A stretch of DNA of 64,000 nucleotides, from contig NZ_JAFLRK010000005.1 in the NCBI RefSeq assembly GCF_017315735.1, positions 62,001 through 126,000 on the forward strand, in the 5' to 3' direction. This document shows positions 57,564-64,000 of the stretch, in pieces; within the stretch, counting starts at the first letter, position 1, and every line of letters starts with the position of its first letter. A program made the position numbers and the translations under genes. This DNA comes from Paracoccus shandongensis. GTDB taxonomy: Bacteria > Pseudomonadota > Alphaproteobacteria > Rhodobacterales > Rhodobacteraceae. The notes under the pieces are model-generated. The model had not been told where the DNA came from and searched no databases. It saw only the letters and a program-made list of their open reading frames with translations.

Positions 57564-57569
57564 TGTCGC

Positions 57570-57620
57570 CCGGGGGCTGTCTGCCCCCGGACCCCGAGGA
57601 TATTTGGACCAAGGTGAAGA
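57570..57620 (+). repeat. Dispersed composite intergenic element, copy 4 (short form)
   Basis: CCGGGGGC and GCCCCCGG pair perfectly around a 5-base loop (57570-57590), followed by GGATATT...CCAAGGTGAA (57598-57620), between gcvH and gcvP. Its hairpin could reduce read-through from gcvH to gcvP. Confidence 0.7.
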
Positions 57621-57643
57621 TGCATCTTGGAGAGATGGCGACG

Positions 57644-60478
57644 ATGACCCGCTGGACACCCACCGACTACAACCCCGACGATTTCGCGAACCGCCGCCAT
57701 ATCGGGCCCTCGCCCGCCGAGATGGCCGAGATGCTGAAGGCCGTCGGCGCCGACAGCCTGGACGCGCTGATCGACCAGACCGTGCCCGCCGCGATCCGGC
57801 AGGACGCGGCGCTGGACTGGCCCGCTCTGTCCGAGGCAGCACTTCTGGACCGGATGCGGCAGGTCGCGGCGAAGAACACGGTGATGACCAGCCTGATCGG
57901 CCAAGGCTATTACGGCACCGTCACGCCGCCCGCGATCCAGCGCAACATCCTGGAAAACCCGGCCTGGTACACGGCCTATACCCCCTATCAGCCGGAAATC
58001 GCGCAAGGGCGGCTGGAGGCGCTGCTGAATTTCCAGACCATGGTGGCCGACCTGACGGGGCTGCCGGTGGCGAACGCCAGCCTGCTGGACGAGGCGACGG
58101 CGGCGGCCGAGGCGATGGCCATGGCCCGGCGGCAGTCGAAGTCCAGGGCGGATGCCTTCTTCGTGGCCCATGACCTGCATCCGCAGACCATCGCCGTGAT
58201 CGAGACGCGGGCCGCGCCGCTGGGCATCCGCATCGTCAAGGCATCCATCGACGATCTGCAGGCCGATCAGGTCTTTGGCGCGATCTTCCAGTATCCGGGC
58301 ACCTATGGCCACATCCGCGACCTGACGCCCGAGATTTCGGCCCTGCACGCGGCGGGTGCGCTGGCCGTGGTGGCGACCGACCTGCTGGCGCTGTGCCTGC
58401 TGAAGGCGCCGGGCGAGATGGGCGCCGACATCGCCGTGGGATCCGCGCAACGCTTTGGGGTGCCGATGGGTTATGGCGGGCCGCACGCGGCCTTCATGTC
58501 CTGCCGAGACGATCTGAAGCGCGCCATGCCGGGCCGGATCGTCGGCGTTTCCATCGACGCCAAGGGCAACAAGGCCTATCGCCTGTCGCTGCAAACCCGC
58601 GAGCAGCATATCCGGCGCGAGAAGGCCACGTCGAACGTCTGCACCGCGCAGGCGCTGCTGGCGGTGATGGCGTCCTTCTATGCGGTCTTCCACGGCCCCG
58701 TCGGCCTGCGCGCCATCGCGCAGCGGGTGCATCTGCACGCGGTCACGGTGGCCGATGCCCTGCGCACGGCGGGGGCCGATGTTGCGCCGGAGGCCTTCTT
58801 CGACACGATCACTGTCAAGGTGGGCGTGGGCCAGGCGGGGATCCTCGCCGCCGCGCGCCATCGCGGCATCAACCTGCGCAAGGTCGGCCGCGACCGCGTG
58901 GGCATCAGCGTGGATGAAACCACCGACGCGGGCGTGATCACGCGGCTGCTGGACGCCTTCGGCATCTCTGACACCGCCGCGCCCGCGACGGCACCGGCCA
59001 TCCCCGACGCCCTGCTGCGCGAGTCGGATTACCTGACCCATCCGGTCTTCCACATGAACCGCGCGGAATCCGAGATGATGCGCTATATGCGCCGCTTGTC
59101 GGACCGCGACCTGGCGCTGGACCGGGCAATGATCCCGCTGGGTTCCTGCACCATGAAGCTGAACGCCGCGGCCGAGATGATGCCGATCACCTGGCCGGAA
59201 TTCGGGGCGCTGCACCCCTTTGCCCCCGCCGATCAGGCGGCAGGCTATGCCGAGGCTATCGCGGATCTGACGGAAAAGCTGTGCCGGATCACCGGATATG
59301 ACGCCTTTTCCATGCAGCCCAACAGCGGCGCGCAGGGGGAATATGCGGGGCTGCTGACCATCGCCGCCTATCACCGCGCGCGTGGCGAGGATCGGGATGT
59401 CTGCCTGATCCCCGTCAGCGCCCATGGCACCAACCCGGCCAGCGCGCAGATGTGCGGGATGAAGGTCGTGGTGGTGAAATCGGCCCCCAACGGCGACATC
59501 GACCTTGAGGATTTCGCGGACAAGGCGGCCAAGGCGGGCGACCGGCTGGCGGCGGTGATGATCACCTATCCCAGCACGCATGGCGTCTTCGAGGACACGG
59601 TGCGCGAGGTTTGCGACATCACCCACCGGCATGGCGGCCAGGTCTATATCGACGGGGCCAACATGAACGCGCTGGTCGGGCTGGTGAAGCCCGGAGAGAT
59701 CGGCGGCGACGTGAGCCACCTGAACCTGCACAAGACCTTCGCCATTCCCCATGGCGGCGGCGGCCCGGGCATGGGGCCGATCGGGGTGAAATCGCATCTG
59801 GCGCCCTTCCTGCCGGGCGATCCGCAGACGGGTGAGGGCGCGGTCAGCGCGGCGCCCTATGGGTCGGCGTCGATCCTGCTGATCTCATGGGCCTATTGCC
59901 TGATGATGGGGGGCGCGGGGCTGACGCAGGCCACGCGGGTGGCGATCCTGAACGCAAACTATATCGCGTCGCGTCTGGCCGGGGCCTATCCGATCCTGTT
60001 CATGGGCAACCGGGGGCGGGTCGCGCATGAATGCATCATCGACACGCGGCCCTTCGCCGAACACGGCGTCACCGTGGACGACATCGCCAAGCGCCTGATC
60101 GACAATGGCTTCCATGCGCCGACGATGAGCTGGCCGGTCGCGGGCACGCTGATGGTCGAGCCGACCGAGTCGGAAACCAAGGCCGAGATCGACCGCTTCA
60201 TCACCGCCCTGCTGGCGATCCGGGACGAGATCACGGACGTGGCCGAAGGCCGCATCGCCGCCGATCAAAGCCCCCTGCGCCACGCCCCCCACACGGTCGA
60301 GGATCTGGTGGCCGACTGGGACCGCGCCTATTCGCGCGAACAGGGCTGCTTCCCGGCGGGCGCCTTCCGGGTGGACAAGTACTGGCCGCCGGTGGGCCGG
60401 GTGGACAACGCCTATGGCGACCGCAACCTGGTCTGCACCTGCCCGCCGCTGGAAAGTTACGCTGAGGCAGCGGAATAG
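57644..60478 (+). CDS. gcvP: Glycine dehydrogenase (decarboxylating), P protein
   Basis: A 944-residue pyridoxal phosphate enzyme that decarboxylates glycine and loads the aminomethyl group on GcvH. The start [20 protein letters not shown] resembles family starts, with GGAGAG 11 bases upstream; ATG 57635 and 57620 are also in frame. The single-chain (P1+P2) form is present: the N-terminal half ends in [14 protein letters not shown] and the C-terminal half has [30 protein letters not shown] [16 protein letters not shown] and the PLP lysine in [20 protein letters not shown]. It is separated from gcvH by the repeat element but in the same direction; the operon probably continues. Confidence 0.95.
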   Translation: MTRWTPTDYNPDDFANRRHIGPSPAEMAEMLKAVGADSLDALIDQTVPAAIRQDAALDWPALSEAALLDRMRQVAAKNTVMTSLIGQGYYGTVTPPAIQRNILENPAWYTAYTPYQPEIAQGRLEALLNFQTMVADLTGLPVANASLLDEATAAAEAMAMARRQSKSRADAFFVAHDLHPQTIAVIETRAAPLGIRIVKASIDDLQADQVFGAIFQYPGTYGHIRDLTPEISALHAAGALAVVATDLLALCLLKAPGEMGADIAVGSAQRFGVPMGYGGPHAAFMSCRDDLKRAMPGRIVGVSIDAKGNKAYRLSLQTREQHIRREKATSNVCTAQALLAVMASFYAVFHGPVGLRAIAQRVHLHAVTVADALRTAGADVAPEAFFDTITVKVGVGQAGILAAARHRGINLRKVGRDRVGISVDETTDAGVITRLLDAFGISDTAAPATAPAIPDALLRESDYLTHPVFHMNRAESEMMRYMRRLSDRDLALDRAMIPLGSCTMKLNAAAEMMPITWPEFGALHPFAPADQAAGYAEAIADLTEKLCRITGYDAFSMQPNSGAQGEYAGLLTIAAYHRARGEDRDVCLIPVSAHGTNPASAQMCGMKVVVVKSAPNGDIDLEDFADKAAKAGDRLAAVMITYPSTHGVFEDTVREVCDITHRHGGQVYIDGANMNALVGLVKPGEIGGDVSHLNLHKTFAIPHGGGGPGMGPIGVKSHLAPFLPGDPQTGEGAVSAAPYGSASILLISWAYCLMMGGAGLTQATRVAILNANYIASRLAGAYPILFMGNRGRVAHECIIDTRPFAEHGVTVDDIAKRLIDNGFHAPTMSWPVAGTLMVEPTESETKAEIDRFITALLAIRDEITDVAEGRIAADQSPLRHAPHTVEDLVADWDRAYSREQGCFPAGAFRVDKYWPPVGRVDNAYGDRNLVCTCPPLESYAEAAE

Positions 60479-60538
60479 GCACGGTGGCTTGAACGGCATC
60501 GTCGCGGCCTCATATCCTTGTGGACACAGGAGGCCGCG

Positions 60539-60979
60539 ATGTCGTCCAGAAAGATCGTCTGTCTGTCCTGCGCGCAGACCAACCGCGTTCCCGCCGAGCG
60601 GCTGGACGCACAGCCCAGATGCGGCACCTGCGGCGCGCCGCTGATGCCCGGAAAGCCCGTGGCCGTCGATCCGGCGACGCTGGAAAAGGCCGCCCGCACC
60701 GATCAGGTGCCGCTTCTGGTGGATTTCTGGGCGCCCTGGTGCGGTCCCTGCCGGATGACGGCGCCGGAATTCGACAAGGCGGCCGCCGCGCTGAAGGGCC
60801 GCACCCGGCTGGCCAAGATCGACACGCAAAGCCATCCCGAAGCGTCAAGCCGCTGGAACATCCGCGGCATCCCGGCCTTCATCCTGTTCCGCGACGGCCG
60901 GGAAATCACCCGGCAGGCGGGCGCCCGTCCCGCCGCCGACCTGGTTCGCCTGGCCGAAGGGGCCGTTTCCGCCGGCTAG
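60539..60979 (+). CDS. trxC: Thioredoxin 2 (TrxC)
   Basis: A 146-residue thioredoxin with an N-terminal zinc ribbon: IVCLSCAQTNRVPAERLDAQ ... PRCGTCGAPL has the two CxxC pairs of TrxC. The thioredoxin fold carries the active site VDFWAPWCGPCRMTAPEFDK (Cys-Gly-Pro-Cys) and the cis-proline in IRGIPAFILFRDGREI. AGGAGG precedes ATG 60539. TrxC proteins reduce disulfides during oxidative stress and are often OxyR-controlled, but no regulator site was identified here. Convergent with argC (10-base gap). Confidence 0.95.
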   Translation: MSSRKIVCLSCAQTNRVPAERLDAQPRCGTCGAPLMPGKPVAVDPATLEKAARTDQVPLLVDFWAPWCGPCRMTAPEFDKAAAALKGRTRLAKIDTQSHPEASSRWNIRGIPAFILFRDGREITRQAGARPAADLVRLAEGAVSAG

Positions 60980-60989
60980 GGTCAGGGGA

Positions 60990-61901
60990 TCACAGCCCCG
61001 CGCTTTCCTGGGCCCCCAGCATGATGTTGAGGTTCTGGACCGCAGCACCCGAGGCCCCCTTGCCCAGGTTGTCCAGCACCGCCACGACCGTCGCGCAGCC
61101 GTTCTGCGCGTCGCCCTGCACGGTGATGCGCAGGCGGTTGGTGCCATTCAGATCCGTCGGCACGATGCGCGCGCCGCTGCCCGCCGCCACCTCGATGAAC
61201 CGCTGCCCGGCGTAATGATCGGCCAGGGCAGCGGTCAGGCTGTCCAGCGTCCGCCGGTTGTCCAGGAACAGCGGCACCTGCACAGCCATCCCTTGGGCAA
61301 AGTTACCGACCGAGGGCGCGAAGATCGGCTGCCGGGACAGGCCGGCATGGGCCATGATTTCCGGGATGTGCTTGTGGCGCTGGTTCAGGCCATAGACGAA
61401 ATGGGCGGGGGCCGCGCCTTCCTCGTATTCCGCGATCAGGGCCTTGCCGCCGCCGGTATAGCCGCTGACCGCGTTGATCGTCAGCGCCTCGTCCGGCGCG
61501 ATCAGCCCCGCCGCGACCAGGGGCGCCAGGATCGCGATGGCGCCGGTGGAATAGCAGCCGGGGTTGCTGACCAGCCGGGCGCCTGCGACCCGGTCCCGCG
61601 CGCCCGCGTTCAGTTCCGGGAACCCGAAGGCCCAGGCCGGATCCACCCGATGCGCGGTGGATGCGTCGATGATCCGCGTGTCCCCGTCGGCGGCCAGGGC
61701 CGCCGCCTCGCGCGCGGCATCGTCGGGCAGGCACAGGATCGCCACGTCGGCCTGTTGGAACGCCTCGCGCCGGGCGCTGGCATCCTTGCGGCGGTCGGGG
61801 TCGATCTGGATCAGGCGGATGTCATCGCGCGGTGCCAGCCGCTCGCGGATTTGCAGGCCCGTCGTGCCTGCCTCGCCGTCGATGAAAACGCTGTATGCCA
61901 T
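60990..61901 (-). CDS. argC: N-acetyl-gamma-glutamyl-phosphate reductase (type 2 ArgC)
   Basis: A 303-residue NADP-dependent enzyme of arginine biosynthesis. It is the shorter type 2 ArgC. The NADP loop is [18 protein letters not shown], the catalytic Cys lies in [20 protein letters not shown], and [33 protein letters not shown] and [16 protein letters not shown] follow. GGGGGTCGG stands before ATG 61901. Size and motifs are normal. The nearest arginine/pyrimidine-related gene in the window is carB, 24 kb away, so it is not in an arg operon. Confidence 0.94.
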   Translation of the reverse strand: MAYSVFIDGEAGTTGLQIRERLAPRDDIRLIQIDPDRRKDASARREAFQQADVAILCLPDDAAREAAALAADGDTRIIDASTAHRVDPAWAFGFPELNAGARDRVAGARLVSNPGCYSTGAIAILAPLVAAGLIAPDEALTINAVSGYTGGGKALIAEYEEGAAPAHFVYGLNQRHKHIPEIMAHAGLSRQPIFAPSVGNFAQGMAVQVPLFLDNRRTLDSLTAALADHYAGQRFIEVAAGSGARIVPTDLNGTNRLRITVQGDAQNGCATVVAVLDNLGKGASGAAVQNLNIMLGAQESAGL

Positions 61902-61956
61902 GATCCGACCCCCGATGATGTCGGGGCGTTATAGGGGACCGGCGACCCCCTGCCAA

Positions 61957-62286
61957 TCAGATCCGGCAGATTTCCGACCGGGTGAGGAACCGCTTTTCCC
62001 GCCCGTTGTCCAGGCTGAACATGCCGCCGCGCCCGGGCACCACGTCGATGATCAGATCCGTATGCGCCCAGGCCTCGGCCTGGGAGGCGCTGATATAGAA
62101 GGGCGCGCCGCCGATCTCGCCCAGCTTCACGTCGCGTTCGCCCACGCGGAAATCGCCCTGCGGATAGCACATGGGCGAGGATCCGTCGCAGCAGCCGCCC
62201 GACTGGTGGAACAGGACCGGGCCGTGATCGGCCACGATCTCGGCGATCAGGTCCAGGGCGGCGGGGGTGGCTGTGACCGTGCTCAT
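61957..62286 (-). CDS. DUF779 domain protein
   Basis: A 109-residue protein. GPVLFHQSGGCCDGSSPMCY is the characteristic DUF779 segment with paired cysteines, followed by QGDFRVGERDVKLGEIGGAP and SQAEAWAHTDLIIDVVPGRG, and a C-terminal CRI. ATG 62286 overlaps the upstream topoisomerase stop by 4 bases. DUF779 genes commonly sit beside acetaldehyde/aldehyde dehydrogenase genes, and one is indeed found here after the topoisomerase gene (63472 onward, same strand). Its molecular role, perhaps in metal or cofactor handling for the dehydrogenase, is unproved. Confidence 0.85.
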   Translation of the reverse strand: MSTVTATPAALDLIAEIVADHGPVLFHQSGGCCDGSSPMCYPQGDFRVGERDVKLGEIGGAPFYISASQAEAWAHTDLIIDVVPGRGGMFSLDNGREKRFLTRSEICRI

Positions 62287-63341
62287 GGCTTCAACCTTTT
62301 CTTCAGGAATTCCAGCACCTGCCGCTCCTCGGGGCGCAGGCCGGGTTGTTCCAGATCGTCGGCGATTTCGTCCTGCAATTCCAGCTTCAATTCGCGGGCC
62401 AGATAGGCGTCGATCACCTCGGGGTGGACATAGCACTTGCGGCAGATCGTGGGCGTGTTGCCAAGGCGGCTGGCGACACGCTCGATCGCGTCGCAGATGT
62501 TGCGCTTGGCGGCCGCCTGGCTGTCGCAGGCCTCGTATTCCATCAGCGCCAGGGCGGCCAGGACGGTGCCGGTCCAGGTGCGGAAATCCTTGGCAGTGAC
62601 GTTCTGGCCGGAAATCTCGCGCAGGTAGGCGTTCACCTCGGTCGAGGTGACCTTCTGCCGCGCGCCGTCCTCGTCCAGATACTGGAACAGGTGCTGGCCG
62701 GGGATGTCCTGGGCGGCGCGCACGATGCGCGCCACGCGCCGGTCCCTCAGGCCCAGGTTCCATTCCTTGCCCGATTTGCCCTTGAAGCGGAAGCGGACCT
62801 CGTTCCCGTCGATCTTCACATGCCGGTCGCGCAGGGTGGTCAACCCGTGGGACTTGTTCTGCTTGGCGTAATCCAGGTTGCCCACCCGGATCATGGTGTT
62901 TTCCAGCAGATGCACCACCGTCGCCAGCACCTTTTCGGCGGGCATCCCGCGCCGGGACATGTCCTGGTCCACGCGCGCCCGGATCTGCGGCAGGGCATGG
63001 GCGAAGTCCAGCATGTGGTCGTATTTGGCGCTGTCGCGGACCGCGCGGAAATCGGGGTGGTAACGGTATTGCTTGCGGCCCTTCTCGTCCCGGCCGGTGG
63101 CCTGGATATGGCCGCGCGGATCGGGGCAGATCCAGACATCGGCATAGGCGGGCGGGATGGCCAGCGATGCCAGCCGCGCGCGTTCGGCCTTGTCGGTGAT
63201 CGCCTTGCCATCCGGGCCGCGATAGACAAACCCCTTGCCGGACCTTCGCCGCGTGATCCCCGGCATGTCGTCGTTGACATAAACCAGCCCCGCTTCCTTC
63301 GCGGCGTCGCGGGGGTCGGAGATGACGGCGTCCTTGGGCAT
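62283..63341 (-). CDS. DNA topoisomerase IB
   Basis: A 352-residue poxvirus-type topoisomerase IB, a single-strand nicking and closing enzyme that relaxes supercoils. Motifs: GFVYRGPDGKAITDKAERAR, LASLAIPPAYADVWICPDPR and GHIQATGRDEKGRKQYRYHP (conserved early block), then the catalytic region HGLTTLRDRHVKIDGNEVRF, DFRTWTGTVLAALALMEYEA and the nucleophile Tyr304 in CRKCYVHPEVIDAYL. This type is common in alphaproteobacteria. It is coupled to the DUF779 gene (ATGA overlap), which is odd given the DUF779-dehydrogenase link. Confidence 0.93.
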   Translation of the reverse strand: MPKDAVISDPRDAAKEAGLVYVNDDMPGITRRRSGKGFVYRGPDGKAITDKAERARLASLAIPPAYADVWICPDPRGHIQATGRDEKGRKQYRYHPDFRAVRDSAKYDHMLDFAHALPQIRARVDQDMSRRGMPAEKVLATVVHLLENTMIRVGNLDYAKQNKSHGLTTLRDRHVKIDGNEVRFRFKGKSGKEWNLGLRDRRVARIVRAAQDIPGQHLFQYLDEDGARQKVTSTEVNAYLREISGQNVTAKDFRTWTGTVLAALALMEYEACDSQAAAKRNICDAIERVASRLGNTPTICRKCYVHPEVIDAYLARELKLELQDEIADDLEQPGLRPEERQVLEFLKKRLKP

Positions 63342-63439
63342 GGGAAGAACCAGAAGCGGGTGGCTTCCGGTTCAACGCCGCACCCGGCGGATGGTTGCGC
63401 CCTGGCGGGAAGGACAGGCGCCCGGCCCCCGGCGCGGCT

Positions 63440-63468
63440 GGACGGGCCGGGTTCGCCCCGGCCCGTCC
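63440..63468 (-). terminator. Strong hairpin after the aldehyde dehydrogenase gene
   Basis: GGACGGGCCGGG and CCCGGCCCGTCC form a perfect 12-bp stem around a 5-base loop, 3 bases past the dehydrogenase stop. It is GC-rich, with no clear U-run after it on the minus strand. Confidence 0.7.
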
Positions 63469-63471
63469 GTT

Positions 63472-64000
63472 TCAGAAGAAGCCCAGCTTCTTGGGCGAGT
63501 AGCTGACCAGCATGTTCTTGGTCTGCTGGTAATGGTCCAGCATCATCTTGTGGTTTTCGCGCCCGATGCCCGACTGCTTGTAGCCGCCGAAGGCCGCGTG
63601 GGCCGGATAGGCGTGATAGCAGTTGGTCCAGACCCGGCCCGCCTTGATCGCGCGGCCGAAGCGGTAGCAGGTGTTGGCCTCGCGCGACCAGATGCCCGCG
63701 CCCAGGCCATACAGCGTGTCATTGGCGATCGACAGCGCCTCGTCCTGGTCCTTGAAGGTGGTCACCGACACCACGGGGCCGAAGATCTCCTCCTGGAAGA
63801 TGCGCATCTTGTTGTTGCCGCGGAACACGGTCGGCTTGATGTAATAGCCGCCCGACAGTTCCCCGCCGTGATCCGCCGCCTCGCCGCCGATCAGCACCTC
63901 GGCCCCTTCCTTGCGGCCGATGTCGAAATAGGAAAGGATCTTTTCCTTCTGTTCCGACGAGGCCTGGGCGCCGACCATGGTGGCGCTGTCGCGCGGGTCG
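63472..64000 (-). CDS. Aldehyde dehydrogenase, C-terminal part (runs off window)
   Basis: About 175 C-terminal residues of an NAD(P)-dependent aldehyde dehydrogenase; the rest, including the catalytic Cys, lies past base 64000. Visible blocks are [60 protein letters not shown] (Glu of the NAD site), [20 protein letters not shown] and [20 protein letters not shown]. The C-terminus [16 protein letters not shown] is that of the AldA/AcoD acetaldehyde dehydrogenase group. With the adjacent DUF779 gene it fits alcohol or acetaldehyde oxidation. Confidence 0.92.
   Translation of the reverse strand, partial: DPRDSATMVGAQASSEQKEKILSYFDIGRKEGAEVLIGGEAADHGGELSGGYYIKPTVFRGNNKMRIFQEEIFGPVVSVTTFKDQDEALSIANDTLYGLGAGIWSREANTCYRFGRAIKAGRVWTNCYHAYPAHAAFGGYKQSGIGRENHKMMLDHYQQTKNMLVSYSPKKLGFF

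Noticed and set aside
61957-63375. 472-codon frame that would fuse topoisomerase-antiparallel sequence to DUF779
   Set aside because: It is the DUF779 gene read through an upstream shadow frame; ATG 62286 with 4-base overlap is the natural start.

Overview
The window is about 64 kb of GC-rich (roughly two thirds G+C by eye) alphaproteobacterial chromosome. A red-type (form IC) RuBisCO operon with cbbX, alphaproteobacterial flagellar regulators (flaF, flbT), a tandem glycine riboswitch ahead of gcvTHP and several Rhodobacteraceae-type housekeeping genes point to a member of the Rhodobacteraceae/Paracoccaceae, most likely Paracoccus or a close relative. This rests on gene content and order, not on a database comparison. 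No phage, plasmid or intact insertion sequence is seen.

Layout. 1-2.2 kb: a MarR-controlled EmrAB-type efflux operon. 2.3-7.7 kb: periplasmic gamma-glutamyltransferase, a frameshifted RTX remnant, and a large RTX protein with an N-terminal glycoside-hydrolase-like domain. 8.0-12.7 kb: a surface-polysaccharide block with a glycosyltransferase-pyruvyltransferase fusion and a 5'-truncated pyruvyltransferase/F420-dehydrogenase-like gene. Next come tRNA-Pro(CGG), an EamA transporter and leuB. 15.5-20 kb: an overlapping MFS / GT4 / GT29-like operon, then asd and a DedA protein. 20-29.7 kb: carbonic anhydrase, M17 aminopeptidase, NlpC/P60 hydrolase, serB, nitronate monooxygenase, a TSUP permease, asparaginase II, an IalB-like protein and rlmN. 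29.7-30.8 kb is an AT-rich patch holding a restriction-like gene broken by one in-frame stop. 30.9-37.3 kb: LOG protein, dapD, yaiI, a small glycosyltransferase and carB. 37.5-42.5 kb: a partial flagellar cluster (DUF1217, flbT, flaF, fliC, two small genes, fliK, flgD). 42.5-52.2 kb: cbbR and the divergent Calvin-cycle operon cbbFPTALSXE. 52.2-55.7 kb: HNH protein, atypical SDR, sulfotransferase-GT90-like fusion. 55.8-60.5 kb: glycine riboswitch and gcvTHP. 60.5-64 kb: trxC, argC, DUF779, topoisomerase IB, and the C-terminal part of an aldehyde dehydrogenase.

How the genes work together. The cbb genes encode fructose bisphosphatase, phosphoribulokinase, transketolase, aldolase, both RuBisCO subunits, the red-type activase CbbX and ribulose-phosphate epimerase. 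Together they regenerate ribulose bisphosphate and fix CO2, under a LysR regulator transcribed from the opposite side of a palindrome-bearing intergenic region. The gcv genes form the glycine cleavage system, switched on by glycine. Several scattered transferases suggest an active and variable cell-surface polysaccharide.

The most interesting non-gene signal is a dispersed intergenic element found four times: a GC-rich hairpin (in two copies also an 11- or 9-bp U-tailed hairpin) followed by a conserved GGATATT...CCAA(A/G)GTGAA motif, each time directly upstream of a gene in the same orientation. Others are a large REP-like palindrome between cbbL and cbbS, the nonsense-disrupted restriction-like gene, and the truncated or fused polysaccharide genes. 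I did not find a convincing wholly new defence or metabolic system.
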